A stretch of 64,000 bases of DNA from Natronococcus amylolyticus DSM 10524 (GTDB taxonomy: Archaea; Halobacteriota; Halobacteria; Halobacteriales; Natrialbaceae): positions 26,320 to 90,319 of the forward strand of contig NZ_AOIB01000013.1 in NCBI RefSeq assembly GCF_000337675.1. The letters are read 5' to 3'. Positions 51,633-61,072 of the stretch are shown one piece after another. A model generated the notes under the pieces. The model was given only the letters and a program-made list of their open reading frames with translations. It was not told the DNA's origin and searched no databases. Position 1 is the stretch's first letter, and each line of letters begins with the position of its first letter. The position numbers and the translations under genes were made by a program.

Positions 51633-51977
51633 CTACGGACGGTCGCCCGGGAGTACGTCGGGATGGTCGCGTAGTAACCGGAGTAGCGGTCGGAGCTCGT
51701 CGAAACGCCGCCCCGTTCGGATCTCGTTCGCGTTCCGGCGCCAGTCGACGACCCCCGTGGACTCGAGCTTCGGCAGGTGCGAGTGGTGTAGCCGGAGTTC
51801 GAGGTCACGTCCCCCCGACTCCGCGAGGTTCTCTACGGGGAGTCGCGCGTCGCCGTCGTCTCGCAGGTCGCGTTCCAGTAGCGCCATCAGGAGTTCTCTG
51901 CGGCGAGCGTCGGAAAGGAGTTCGAGAGCCGTGTCAGTCGAGAGTCCGCCGGAGAGGTCCATGCTCTTGTCGATCAC
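51633..51977 (-). CDS. wHTH regulator (DUF7344-like)
   Basis: A 114-residue regulator. LSTDTALELLSDARRRELLMALLERD at the N-terminus and LRLHHSHLPKLESTGVVDWRRNANEIRTG as the recognition and wing region match the haloarchaeal family annotated DUF7344. It lies before the long Bat-type sensor gene but on the same strand downstream, separated by about 150 bp. Confidence 0.8.
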   Translation of the reverse strand: MIDKSMDLSGGLSTDTALELLSDARRRELLMALLERDLRDDGDARLPVENLAESGGRDLELRLHHSHLPKLESTGVVDWRRNANEIRTGRRFDELRPLLRLLRDHPDVLPGDRP

Positions 51978-52129
51978 GCTCCGGGATGGGCGAGACTCGG
52001 AAGAAAGCTTACTTTAGAACTGTTTCGGCTAGCAACGGAACGGTATCGAACTATCTAGGCCGCCGGAGTCACGGGCGAAGCGTCGTCGTCCGATTCGTCG
52101 CCCCGGTGACGGTCCCGGCCGAGGACGGG

Positions 52130-55100
52130 TCAGGCGTTCTCGAACGCCAGCTCGCAGAGGCGACGCTGCGCCTCCCGGAGGTGGTGCGAGAACGTTGGTT
52201 GGGCGATGTCCAGCGCCTCGGACAGCTCCCGTCCAGTTCGCACGCGCGGCGATTCGAAGAACCCGCTTCGGTACGCGGTCTCAAGCACCTCGCGCTGTCG
52301 GTCAGTGAATCGTTCGTCGAGCACGTCCCGCAGATCCTCCCGGGTCGTAATCGGACGATCGCGCGTCCGCCGGGAGACGAGATCGGTGTGGGTGTACTCC
52401 TCGCGAACGGTCTCGACGAACGTTCTGGCGCTGTCGGCCGCGGGGAGATCGACGACGAGGGTCGTTCCCTCGTCGGTCGCGGTGAGCGACCGCACGACGC
52501 CACCGTTCTCGACGACGTGCGACGCGAGGGTGCCCCCGGTGACCGTCGCCTCGAACTCGTACTCGCCGTTCCCGCTGCTGAGCGTTTGGATTTCGGCGAC
52601 AGTGGGGACCCGAGATGCGGCGGTACGAACCGGCTCCGGATCCGCCCCTGTCGCGCGGAAGAACAGGCGAGCGGTATCCCCCTGACGGGGGACGAGACCC
52701 TCGAACTCGATCTCGCAGTCCGCCTCCCGAGCGAGCCGCGAGAGGACGTCGGCGGGCTCCCGAACGTCGATCGTCAGCTCGATCACGCTGTCGGTAAGGA
52801 GAGTACGCTTGGTTTCGACGGCGTTGAGCGCGTGTGCGATCGTCCGACCGAGCTCCCCGAAGACGGCGTGGTCGCGCGCGTCGGGCTGGGGACGACTCGC
52901 GTACACCGCGAGAACGCCGTACCGCGAGCCGTTGTAGACCAGCGGGATGGCGATACACGAGCGCGCCCCTCGCTCGAGGGTCGCTTCCCGCCAGGAAGCG
53001 GCCCGCGGATCGATAGCGACGTCCGAGACGACCCGAAGCTCGCCCGTTCGCGCCGCCTCGGCGATCGGGTCCGCGCCCGTCTGTCGTTCGTCGATCCCGG
53101 TCGGAAGCGTCTCGAGGTAACCCCGGTCGACGCCGGCGAACTCCCGTGGCGTAACCGCGCCCGTCCCGGGGTCACGGTCGCCGACCCAGGCGAACTCGTA
53201 GCGATCCGCCTCCGCGAGGTGCTCGCAGACGGCGGCGTCGATCGCCTCGAGGCTGTCGGCCTCCACGAGCGCCCGGTCGATCCCCCTGATGAGAGTGTTG
53301 AGGGCGTCGAGTCGCTCGAGTTCCTCGTTTCGCTCCGCGAGCTGGTGTTCGCCCTCGGCGCGATCCCACGCCGATTCGACGGTCGCTCCGATCGTCTCCG
53401 CGATATCGACCGTTCGCTCGTCGACCGCCTCCGGCCGCGGCGAGCCGCCACAGAGCACGCCGTGTCGTCCGAGGGGTATCAGAACCTTGCTCCGGAGGGT
53501 CAGGACGCCGGGCCCCGATTCGGGAGCGGACGGGTCGCGAGCGACGGCGAGCTCGTCACCGACGAACACGTCCCAGGCCAGCTCGTCGACCTCGTCGGGG
53601 TACTCGACGGCGTCGACGTCCCGTCCGGCGCCGACCCGATTGTCGTAGCGCTCGAGATCGCCGGCGGTCTCGTCGTAGCGCCACAGCGCGGCGTGTTCGA
53701 CGCCGAGGACCTCGCGGGCGACCTCAGCGACGCGGCCGGCGATCTCCCCGCTGTCGGCGCCGATCAGCTCCTGGCTCGCCGCGCTGAGCCGCTCGAGCGC
53801 CGCTTTCGTCTCGTACTCGTCGTGGATGTCAGTCGCCGTGCCGAACCAGCGGCTGATCGTTCCGTCGTCGTCCTCGATCGGTCTGGCCCGGGCGAGGAAC
53901 CAGCGGTATTCGCCGTCATGACGGCGAATGCGGTGCTCGTGTCGGAACGGTTCGCCCTCGTCGAGGGAGCGCCGGAAGCTCTCGAGGGACTGCTCGCGGT
54001 CCGCGGGGTGGATCGCATCCAGCCAGCCGTCCTCGGTGGCATCCTCGTGGGACTGGCCGGTGTACTCGAACCACTGCTGGTTGTACCAGCTCACCGAGCC
54101 GTCCGGATCGTTGCTCCACATGAGGTCGGGGACGAGGTTCGCGATGGCCCGAAAGCGCTCCTCGCTCTCGCGGAGGGCGTGTTCGATCCGTTTGCGTTCG
54201 GTTACGTCGGTCGCCGCTCCGAACCACTCGACGATCGCCCCCTCCTCGTCGCGGATCGGAACGGCTCGAGATTCGACCCACCCCCGCGTCCCGTCGGCTC
54301 GCAGGACCTCGTGTTCTAGCTCGAAGGTACTCTCACTTTCGATGGCCTCGTCGACCGCGTCCCGAACGCGTTGTTGCTCGTCCCGCGGAATGTACTCCTC
54401 GAGCCAGGTGTCGAGCGGATCGTCCGTATCGTCGAGGAGTCCCCGTCCGTCGAGTTCGTACATTTCGGTCCAGTCGGGACTCATCCGGTAGACGAGTTCC
54501 GTGGTCGCGGTCACGAACGCGTCGAGACGCCGTTCGCTCTCGCGCAATCGCTCGTGTGCTCGCTCCTTCGCTCGCCGGAGTTCGTCGTCCCGGAGCACGG
54601 CGTCCGCAGCGAGGCGCGAGTCGTTCGGAGTCGCGGTCTCGAGGGGTCCTTCATCGCCGTCCGTCCGCAGCTGCCGGACGACCGGCGTGACATCCTCGAC
54701 GCGGTGAACGATGTACTCGAGATTGCCGCCCGCGTCGAAGACTGGGGCGTTGATCGGAGTCCACCAGCGGTCCTCGAACCCGCCGTTCCCGTCGCCCCGC
54801 TGCGGGATCGGGTAGTGTGTCACCGGCATCACGTCCTCCTCCCGCCGCGCTTTCACCCGGTCGAGCGACGCTCGCAGTTCGGACGCTCCTTCGTGATCGG
54901 GGCCGCCGGCGGGGAAGACCTCGAACAGCGTCTCGCCCAGGATTTCGTCGCGACCGGTCATCGTCGCCTCGAGGTAGGCGTCGCTCGCCGCCACGATCTC
55001 GTAGTCGTCGGGTTTGAGGATGAGATAGCGCCCGGGAACGTTCTCGAACAGCCGGCGAAACGTCGCTTCGGCGGATTCCGCCGCCGCTCCGCCGTTGGCG

Positions 55101-55315
55101 CCTCGAGGGCGTCGCCACCATACCCGACCGCGGGAGCCGACCTTCTTCGTCTCGAGACGACCGTCCTCGACGAGCGCGTCCAGCTTGTTGTAGATCGTTC
55201 GGCTCGTACAGTCGAACTCCGCTGCGACCTCCGCCGTCGTCAGGGGCGTTCCCGGTTCCGCGAGCGCGTCGAACGTCTCGAGGACCTCGGACGGCGTCGG
55301 GGCGGACTGGCTCAT
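52130..55315 (-). CDS. Bat-type sensor-regulator with N-terminal HTH, PAS, GAF and C-terminal HTH
   Basis: A 1061-residue regulator. The N-terminal wHTH (residues about 6-65, ending GRVWWRRP) matches that of the sensor kinase at 8060. Three PAS domains follow (about 75-200, 225-370 and 375-500; signatures include VEDVTPVV, ATDVTERKR and ATDIHDEYE), then two GAF-like domains with PLVYNGSRYGVLAVYA, a Bat domain, and a C-terminal HTH_10 module with FTDRQREVLETAYRSGFFESPRVR and LDIAQPTFSHHLREAQRRL. It lacks a histidine kinase core, so it is a one-component sensor. Light, redox or oxygen are plausible inputs. Start ATG 55315. Confidence 0.9.
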   Translation of the reverse strand: MSQSAPTPSEVLETFDALAEPGTPLTTAEVAAEFDCTSRTIYNKLDALVEDGRLETKKVGSRGRVWWRRPRGANGGAAAESAEATFRRLFENVPGRYLILKPDDYEIVAASDAYLEATMTGRDEILGETLFEVFPAGGPDHEGASELRASLDRVKARREEDVMPVTHYPIPQRGDGNGGFEDRWWTPINAPVFDAGGNLEYIVHRVEDVTPVVRQLRTDGDEGPLETATPNDSRLAADAVLRDDELRRAKERAHERLRESERRLDAFVTATTELVYRMSPDWTEMYELDGRGLLDDTDDPLDTWLEEYIPRDEQQRVRDAVDEAIESESTFELEHEVLRADGTRGWVESRAVPIRDEEGAIVEWFGAATDVTERKRIEHALRESEERFRAIANLVPDLMWSNDPDGSVSWYNQQWFEYTGQSHEDATEDGWLDAIHPADREQSLESFRRSLDEGEPFRHEHRIRRHDGEYRWFLARARPIEDDDGTISRWFGTATDIHDEYETKAALERLSAASQELIGADSGEIAGRVAEVAREVLGVEHAALWRYDETAGDLERYDNRVGAGRDVDAVEYPDEVDELAWDVFVGDELAVARDPSAPESGPGVLTLRSKVLIPLGRHGVLCGGSPRPEAVDERTVDIAETIGATVESAWDRAEGEHQLAERNEELERLDALNTLIRGIDRALVEADSLEAIDAAVCEHLAEADRYEFAWVGDRDPGTGAVTPREFAGVDRGYLETLPTGIDERQTGADPIAEAARTGELRVVSDVAIDPRAASWREATLERGARSCIAIPLVYNGSRYGVLAVYASRPQPDARDHAVFGELGRTIAHALNAVETKRTLLTDSVIELTIDVREPADVLSRLAREADCEIEFEGLVPRQGDTARLFFRATGADPEPVRTAASRVPTVAEIQTLSSGNGEYEFEATVTGGTLASHVVENGGVVRSLTATDEGTTLVVDLPAADSARTFVETVREEYTHTDLVSRRTRDRPITTREDLRDVLDERFTDRQREVLETAYRSGFFESPRVRTGRELSEALDIAQPTFSHHLREAQRRLCELAFENA

Positions 55316-55423
55316 TGATCGGATCACGACGCACAGCAAAAAAAGGATTCCGTCGACGGAAACTCGGCGCCGATACCGAGATCGGACGGCAACCGTCGAT
55401 AATCCCGCTGTCGACGACGCCGA

Positions 55424-56455
55424 TCAGCTGATCGTCGTGTGCTCGGACTCCTCGTTGAGCGCGAGGTTCGCCGAGATTTCGGCGTTTCGCATCGCGTACT
55501 GGGCGGTCTGCTGGAGGCTGACGAGCACCTCGCGAACCCGCAGCAGGTCTTCGTTGTCCATCTCGGGAAGGTCGGCGAGGATCTCCGACTCCCGATCGGC
55601 GATCTCGTGGAACAGCGCTCGAACCTCGTTTGATTTGTCGTAGTCCCGCTCGACGGCGGCCTCGACCGCCAGCGAGGTGATCTCGTCGACGATCTCGTTC
55701 AGCTCGCGGATGTCTCGCATGACGGAGCTGTCGATGTCGAGGGTGTGGCCCTCCGTCTCCATGACGATGTCGGCGATGTCCTCGGCGTTGTCGGCCGTGA
55801 GCTCGAGGTTCTTCGCAATCGAGCGGTAGCCGATCAGCGGGAACCCGCTGTTGAGCCCGACCGCCCGCGCGAGGTTGGGGTTCTGGTAGGCCGTAAAGAT
55901 CAGGCGGAGCAGAAGCACGAAGATCTTGTTGGCCTGGCGCTCGCGGTTCAGCGCGCGCTGGGCGAGATCGGGGTTGCCGTGGGCCAGCGCCTTGATCGCC
56001 TCGCCGCGCATCGTGCTCCCGGTTCGTTCGAGGCGCTCGAGGAGGTTGTCGAGAGTGAAGTCCTCGGGGTCGACCGAACAGCGGATCGAGATGTTTTCGG
56101 GGGTCTCCTCGATCACGCCCAGCCCCATCAGCTGCGTCTCGGCCTGGTAGACCGCGTTGATGTGCTCGGACTCGAGGGCGCCGTCCTCACACTGGATTCG
56201 GATCACCCGTCGGCCGAGGACGTACTGGGCGACGATCGCCCGTTCGACGGCGGCCGCGTCGAGGTTGTCGACGTGGATCGTCGCTTCGGTTTCCTCGGTG
56301 TTAGCCGATTCGGGCATCACGGTTAGCGTTCCCTTGCCGCTGGTCCGGATCGTCACTTCGTCTCCCTTCTCGACGTCGTGTTCGGACGCCCATTCCGCCG
56401 GGAGGGTCATCGCGAGCGTCGACGGACCGAGTCGCTGCACTTTCCGCGTTTCCAT
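55424..56455 (-). CDS. phoU: AbrB-PhoU phosphate regulator
   Basis: A 343-residue protein with an N-terminal SpoVT/AbrB swapped-hairpin domain (METRKVQRLGPSTLAMTLPAEWASEHDVEKGDEV, residues 1-35) and two PhoU helical domains, with the repeated ExxxD pattern near LTADNAEDIADIVMETEGHTLD and VDEITSLAVEAAVERDYDKSNEV. PhoU proteins bind metal clusters and connect phosphate transport to signalling; the AbrB part suggests direct DNA binding. No pst genes are adjacent. The ATG at 56455 is the start of the AbrB domain. Confidence 0.88.
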   Translation of the reverse strand: METRKVQRLGPSTLAMTLPAEWASEHDVEKGDEVTIRTSGKGTLTVMPESANTEETEATIHVDNLDAAAVERAIVAQYVLGRRVIRIQCEDGALESEHINAVYQAETQLMGLGVIEETPENISIRCSVDPEDFTLDNLLERLERTGSTMRGEAIKALAHGNPDLAQRALNRERQANKIFVLLLRLIFTAYQNPNLARAVGLNSGFPLIGYRSIAKNLELTADNAEDIADIVMETEGHTLDIDSSVMRDIRELNEIVDEITSLAVEAAVERDYDKSNEVRALFHEIADRESEILADLPEMDNEDLLRVREVLVSLQQTAQYAMRNAEISANLALNEESEHTTIS

Positions 56456-56558
56456 ACGCCGGAGTAGGCTAGAGGACACCTTAATCCTGACTATACACAC
56501 AGTATATTCGCATCCGATAGTAATATCCTTGTCACAGATCCCTCCGAACGGTCTCTCC

Positions 56559-57665
56559 TTAAACAACCTTCACGAGCCGCGTCGTGAACCGTCCCGTTCG
56601 CACCTTCATCCAGCCCCGTAGCTCCTCGTCGAGGTCGTCGTCGTCGGTGTCGACCCGGAGCGCGTCGATCGCGTCCAGCTTCTCGCCGGCGGCGACGACC
56701 GCGATTTCGTCGGCCCGCTCGATGACGGCGGGCGAGAGCTGGTGATTACCCCGCCCGAAGACGAACCCCTGGCCGCCGATCGGCGAGACGACGATCGTGA
56801 CGGGTTCCTCGAGGACCTCGAGAAGCTCCGCCTCCGCGGCGTCGCGTGCGAGTACCTCGCCGTCGCGCCAGACGTCGACCCCGAGCGGGGAGGCGTCGAT
56901 CCCGAGTTCCGACTCGATCGCCCCGACCGTCCCGCCCGGCCCGAAGACGTAGGTCCGCCCGTCCTCGATCTCGCGAGCGAAGCCCGCGGCCAGCGATTCG
57001 GTGCTGCCGCTCGAGACCTGCTTGCCCGACTGAACGTCCGGCGCGACGGGCACCGGGACGACCGCTCGTAGCTCGGATCGAACCTCGCCCTCGCGGTAGG
57101 CCGCCTCGTCGATGTCGTTGACCTCGCGGGGCTCGACCGCGTCGAACCCGGCCGCGATCCGCCCGGCGTCTCTGGGCGTGACGGCGAACACCGAGGAGTA
57201 GATTTTGACCCCCGCGGGCACGCCGAGCATCGGCGTCTCGTCGCCGGTTTCCTCGAGCACCTCGGCGACGTCGACCGCCGTCCCATCGCCGCCGACGAAC
57301 AGGACGAGATCGATGCCTCGCTCGAGAAGCGCCCGGACGGCTGCCCGTGTGTCCTCGGCGGTGGTCTCGGCCTCGCCGGGGTCCTCGGGCGGTCCGTCGT
57401 CGGACTCCGCCCACGGATCGTAGACGACCTCGGGCTCGAAGCCCGCGTCTCGAGCCGCGTCCTCTCCCATCGGCCCCGCGGCCGCGTAGACCGCCAGGTC
57501 GTCGGCTTCACGGGACAGTACCTCGAGGGCTTGTCGCGCTCGTTCGGGTGCTCGCGTCGTCGCGCCACGTCGACGCGCCTCCGCGACTTTTCCGTCGGTT
57601 CCCTTCAGTCCGACCCGCCCGCCCATGCCGGCGATCGGGTTGACGACGACGCCGATCGTATTCAT
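56559..57665 (-). CDS. ATP-NAD kinase family protein
   Basis: A 368-residue protein of the NAD/diacylglycerol kinase-like fold. GVVVNPIAGMGGRVGLKGTDG at the N-terminus and the GGDGT motif in LVLFVGGDGTAVDVAEV are present; the middle has GVPAGVKIYSSVFAVTP. This is the AcoX-type ATP-NAD kinase family, which may phosphorylate NAD or another substrate. It is longer than typical NadK. The ATG at 57665 is used because the frame upstream has an Arg-rich shadow character. Confidence 0.82.
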   Translation of the reverse strand: MNTIGVVVNPIAGMGGRVGLKGTDGKVAEARRRGATTRAPERARQALEVLSREADDLAVYAAAGPMGEDAARDAGFEPEVVYDPWAESDDGPPEDPGEAETTAEDTRAAVRALLERGIDLVLFVGGDGTAVDVAEVLEETGDETPMLGVPAGVKIYSSVFAVTPRDAGRIAAGFDAVEPREVNDIDEAAYREGEVRSELRAVVPVPVAPDVQSGKQVSSGSTESLAAGFAREIEDGRTYVFGPGGTVGAIESELGIDASPLGVDVWRDGEVLARDAAEAELLEVLEEPVTIVVSPIGGQGFVFGRGNHQLSPAVIERADEIAVVAAGEKLDAIDALRVDTDDDDLDEELRGWMKVRTGRFTTRLVKVV

Positions 57666-57761
57666 AACGGGCCTTCGGAGGCGGCGACCAAAGCCGTGTG
57701 GCTTTTCATCGAACGACACGCTTTCTGAAAGACTAAGAGGGATCGGAACCGACCGCGACGC

Positions 57762-57887
57762 ATGAACGAACTGATTGCCGTCGTGCTCGAGGCCGAACCG
57801 ACGCTGCCGATGGATATCGCCGGCTGGGGAACGCTCCTGTTGAGTCTCGTCGTCACGATCGTCTGGCTGGCGTACCTCTACCGATAG
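57762..57887 (+). CDS. 41-residue single-pass membrane protein
   Basis: A very short gene (ATG 57762, TAG 57885-57887) encoding a 41-residue protein with one hydrophobic helix, WGTLLLSLVVTIVWLAYLY. A terminal Arg follows. It lies between the NAD kinase-like gene and the CinA-like gene. Whether it is expressed is unknown, but the single-helix design is common among haloarchaeal small proteins. Confidence 0.45.
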   Translation: MNELIAVVLEAEPTLPMDIAGWGTLLLSLVVTIVWLAYLYR

Positions 57888-57912
57888 CGCGGTTCGACGG
57901 GTTCCGCGACCG

Positions 57913-58605
57913 CTACGACTCCTCGACCGTCTCCACTCGCTCGCGGAGCCACGCTGCCGCCGCCGCGACCGTCTCCTCGTCGGGTCCGGAGAGCTCGAGT
58001 CTGACCGACTCCCCCGGGTAGCTCCCCACCGAGACGTCGAACTCCCGGTTGAGGGTCTCGAGGCGGTCGAGCAGCGCGCTCTCGGGTTCGTCGGCGACGA
58101 CCGTCTCCCGGTACACCCGGGTTCCGGTGAACTCCTCGGCGACCGTCTCGAACATCGCTCGCATCTCGGTGGGAACCCCCGGAAGGACGTAGACGTTCTC
58201 GAGAACCGCGCCGGGCGCGACCCCCGCATCGTTGTGTAGCGGCCGCGACCCCGCGGGCAGGTCGGCCGTTCCCGTCGTCAGATCCGACCGCGAGTAGCCG
58301 TGTTCCTCGAGCCACTCGAGGGCGGTCTCGTCGGTCTCGAGGTCGCGTCCGAACGTCGCCGCGATCGCCTCCATCGTGAGGTCGTCATGGGTCGGGCCGA
58401 GCCCGCCCGTGACGAGGACGGCGTCGTAGGCTGCGCTGTAGTCGCCGACGACGGACGAGATGTCATCGATCCTGTCGGGAACGGTCGTCACGCGTTCGAC
58501 GGTCACGCCCCGATCCGCGAGGCGTTCGCAGAGCCAGGTGGCGTTCGTGTTCGTCGTCCGTCCGGCGAGCAGTTCGTCTCCGACCGTCACGACCGCGGCG
58601 TTCAT
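57913..58605 (-). CDS. CinA-like/molybdopterin-binding domain protein
   Basis: A 230-residue protein with a MoaB/MogA-type fold as in the N-terminal domain of CinA. AVVTVGDELLAGRTTNTNATWLCERLADRGV and VLVTGGLGPTHDDLTMEAIAATFGR are the conserved segments. CinA N-terminal domains hydrolyse or bind ADP-ribose/NMN-type or molybdopterin substrates; the exact substrate is unknown. The ATG at 58605 starts the conserved part. Confidence 0.85.
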   Translation of the reverse strand: MNAAVVTVGDELLAGRTTNTNATWLCERLADRGVTVERVTTVPDRIDDISSVVGDYSAAYDAVLVTGGLGPTHDDLTMEAIAATFGRDLETDETALEWLEEHGYSRSDLTTGTADLPAGSRPLHNDAGVAPGAVLENVYVLPGVPTEMRAMFETVAEEFTGTRVYRETVVADEPESALLDRLETLNREFDVSVGSYPGESVRLELSGPDEETVAAAAAWLRERVETVEES

Positions 58606-58966
58606 ACCTCGCCTTCGAACCGACGGTTCAAATGGCTCCCGCCGTCCGTTGGTCCCGCTCGCCATCGTACAAAAGAAAAACTTTCAGCGGAACCACAATG
58701 TTCACTGCCGATTCGCGCGTGGACGGCTCCATGGCCCGGGGCCGGGCGGGACCTGACTCGAGGTGGAACCGGCGACCGCTCCGACTCGCCGACGTCTCGA
58801 GAGAATCCGCTGGAGTCGGCCGGTTCGCGGTCACAGCGGAAACGTGCCCTCCCCTTCCACCGTGAAGCCAAAAACAGCGGAAACGTACTCTCTCACTCCT
58901 CGCCCTTGGACCGTCGACTCGAGTTCGGACCGACCGGCCTAAGTATTCCGGGAAGAATATTCTGGT
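58606..58966. other. Upstream region of the que operon, 361 bp, with a direct repeat
   Basis: No gene is supported. ACAGCGGAAACGT occurs at 58833-58845 and again at 58874-58886, 41 bp apart, and a shortened form (cagcggaacc) lies at 58685. A TATA-like CCTAAGTAT is at 58938-58946, 21-29 nt before the queD ATG. The repeat may be a regulator-binding site for the preQ0 operon. Confidence 0.6.
58833..58886. repeat. 13-bp direct repeat before queD
   Basis: Two exact copies of ACAGCGGAAACGT, at 58833-58845 and 58874-58886. The 41-bp spacing equals about four helical turns, so two factors could bind one face of the DNA. Confidence 0.65.
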
Positions 58967-59425
58967 ATGACCGAGATGCTCTCCATCCGCGAGGACGCCG
59001 ACGTCGTCGGCAGCCGCCGGGTCCTCCACGTCGGCCGGGACCGCCCGATTCGGATCAGCGCCGGCCATCGGCTCCTCCACCACGACGGCAAGTGTTCCCG
59101 CCCGCACGGCCACAACTACGAGGTAGCGGTCAGGGTCGAGGGCGAGCTCACCGAGGAGGGGTGGGTCGCGGACAAGGGCGATATTACCACAGTGATCGAC
59201 GAGTGGGATCATATGTTCCTGCTCGAGCGCGGCGACCCCCTGATCGAGGCCTTCGAGGCGGCCGGCGACGACGACGGCGTGGTCGTCCTCGAGCACCCGC
59301 CCACGGCGGAGGTGATGAGCGTCCTCCTCGAGGAGAAACTCGAGGCCGCCCTGCCCGACACCGTGGTCGACGTCGCCGTCCAGGTGAACGAGACGAGCGA
59401 ACTCTGCGGGGGCGGTGGGGTCTGA
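58967..59425 (+). CDS. queD: 6-carboxytetrahydropterin synthase (QueD)
   Basis: A 152-residue tunnelling-fold protein. HRLLHHDGKCSRPHGHNYEVAVRVEG contains the Zn-binding His residues and the catalytic Cys, and the late HPPTAEVMSVLLEEKL segment is typical. It makes 6-carboxy-5,6,7,8-tetrahydropterin from the dihydroneopterin triphosphate pathway, the first step shared with 7-deazaguanine synthesis. It is the first gene of the queDEC operon; queE follows directly. Confidence 0.92.
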   Translation: MTEMLSIREDADVVGSRRVLHVGRDRPIRISAGHRLLHHDGKCSRPHGHNYEVAVRVEGELTEEGWVADKGDITTVIDEWDHMFLLERGDPLIEAFEAAGDDDGVVVLEHPPTAEVMSVLLEEKLEAALPDTVVDVAVQVNETSELCGGGGV

Positions 59426-59426
59426 G

Positions 59427-60206
59427 ATGCCCGTCTCCGACTCTGCGGACCGCGAGTGTGTCGCCGACCGCAACCCGAACGGCGAGCGGCTCCCGATCAA
59501 CGAACTGTTCTACTCGCTGCAGGGCGAGGGAACCCTCGCCGGGGTTCCGTCGGTGTTCGTCCGCACCAGCGGCTGCAATCTTCGGTGCTGGTTCTGTGAC
59601 TCCTATCACACCTCCTGGGAACCGACCCACGCCCGGATGAGCCTCGAGGAGATCGTCGCCGAAGTCGAGGCCCACGCCGAGGCCGACCACGTCGTCCTCA
59701 CGGGCGGGGAACCCCTGCTTCACGAGGAGAGCGTCGACCTGCTCGAGGCCCTCGACGAGCGTGGCTACCACACCACCGTCGAGACCAACGGGACGATCCA
59801 CCGCGAGGCGCCGATCGACTTCGCCTCGATCAGCCCGAAACTCGAGAGCTCGACGCCGACGTCGGAGCGCGACCCTAAAGGCGACGGCGAGTGGGCCGAG
59901 CGCCACGAGAACGACCGCATCGACTTCGAGGCACTCGCCGCGCTCGTCGAGGACTACCCGTTTCAGCTGAAGTTCGTCGTCACCGACGCCGACGACATGC
60001 CCGAGATCCTCGAGCTGCTCGAGGAGCTCCGCGACGCGACGAGCGAGCCGATCGGCGACGACGACGTCCTGCTTATGCCCGAAGGCGCCACCCGCGAGCG
60101 CCTCGCCGAAACCCGCGGCCGCGTCGCCGAGCTGGCGATGGAGTACGGCTTCCGGTACACGCCCCGCCTGCACGTCGACCTCTGGAACGACGCCCCCGAA
60201 ACGTAG
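59427..60206 (+). CDS. queE: 7-carboxy-7-deazaguanine synthase (QueE)
   Basis: A 259-residue radical SAM enzyme. The iron-sulfur cluster motif CNLRCWFC lies at residues 50-57 and the glycine motif LTGGEPLLH at about 91-99. It converts 6-carboxytetrahydropterin to 7-carboxy-7-deazaguanine. The ATG at 59427 starts one base after the queD stop; a GTG at 59415 is an alternative. Translational coupling with queD is likely. Confidence 0.92.
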   Translation: MPVSDSADRECVADRNPNGERLPINELFYSLQGEGTLAGVPSVFVRTSGCNLRCWFCDSYHTSWEPTHARMSLEEIVAEVEAHAEADHVVLTGGEPLLHEESVDLLEALDERGYHTTVETNGTIHREAPIDFASISPKLESSTPTSERDPKGDGEWAERHENDRIDFEALAALVEDYPFQLKFVVTDADDMPEILELLEELRDATSEPIGDDDVLLMPEGATRERLAETRGRVAELAMEYGFRYTPRLHVDLWNDAPET

Positions 60207-60227
60207 CCGACGATACCGACCCACACG

Positions 60228-60986
60228 ATGACCGACGACATCACCACGACGACCAAGGACACGCCCGCACGAGACGACGAACCGACCGACAAACGCGCCG
60301 TCGTCCTCCTCTCCGGAGGGATGGACAGCGCCACCGCAGCCGCCGTCGCCCGCCAGCGGGGCTGCGAAATCTACGCGCTGCACACCTCCTACGGCCAGCG
60401 CACCGAAGACCGCGAGCTCGAGTGCGCCCGCAGGCTCGCCGAGGCGTTCGACGCCGCGGACTTCCTGCGCATCGAGACGGGCCACCTCTCGGCGATCGGC
60501 GCCTCGAGTCTCACCGACGAGGAACTCGACGTCGCCGACGCCGATATGGACAGCGACGAGATTCCCACCTCGTACGTCCCGTTCCGGAACGCGAATCTGC
60601 TTGCGATGGCGGTTTCCTACGCCGAGGCCAACGGCTGCGAGGCAGTGTTCATCGGCGCCCACAGCGAGGACTTCTCGGGGTATCCCGACTGCCGACCCGA
60701 GTTCTTCGAGGCCTTCGAGCAGGTGGTCGACGTCGGCACGAAACCCGGCACAGAGATCGCGATCGAGGCGCCGTTCGTCGAGGAGTCGAAGACCGACATC
60801 GCCGAGCGGGGGCTCGAGCTCGACGTTCCGTACGAACACACCTGGAGCTGTTACCGCGAGAACGAGCCCGCCTGTGGCACCTGCGACGCCTGCGCCTACC
60901 GCCTGCAGGCGTTCCAGCGCCTCGGCGTTCGCGATCCGATCGAGTACGAGCAGCGGCCGTCGTACCTCGAGAGCGAGTCGACGTAG
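60228..60986 (+). CDS. queC: 7-cyano-7-deazaguanine synthase (QueC)
   Basis: A 252-residue ATP-dependent enzyme. The PP-loop SGGMDSATAA is at about residues 28-37 and the zinc site in CYRENEPACGTCDAC near the C-terminus. It converts carboxy-deazaguanine to preQ0, which haloarchaeal tRNA-guanine transglycosylase inserts into tRNA and which is then matured to archaeosine. Those later genes are not in this window. It follows queE by 21 bp. Confidence 0.93.
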   Translation: MTDDITTTTKDTPARDDEPTDKRAVVLLSGGMDSATAAAVARQRGCEIYALHTSYGQRTEDRELECARRLAEAFDAADFLRIETGHLSAIGASSLTDEELDVADADMDSDEIPTSYVPFRNANLLAMAVSYAEANGCEAVFIGAHSEDFSGYPDCRPEFFEAFEQVVDVGTKPGTEIAIEAPFVEESKTDIAERGLELDVPYEHTWSCYRENEPACGTCDACAYRLQAFQRLGVRDPIEYEQRPSYLESEST

Positions 60987-61072
60987 CAGTCGGTCCCGAC
61001 AGCCCGAGTCCGGTCGATTCCACTTCGGTCCCAACGAGCTATAAGGAACCGCGTCGCGTACGAACGAATGTC

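Noticed and set aside
59184..61034. 616-residue minus-strand open frame over queD-queE-queC
   Set aside because: Antisense shadow of three motif-supported genes.
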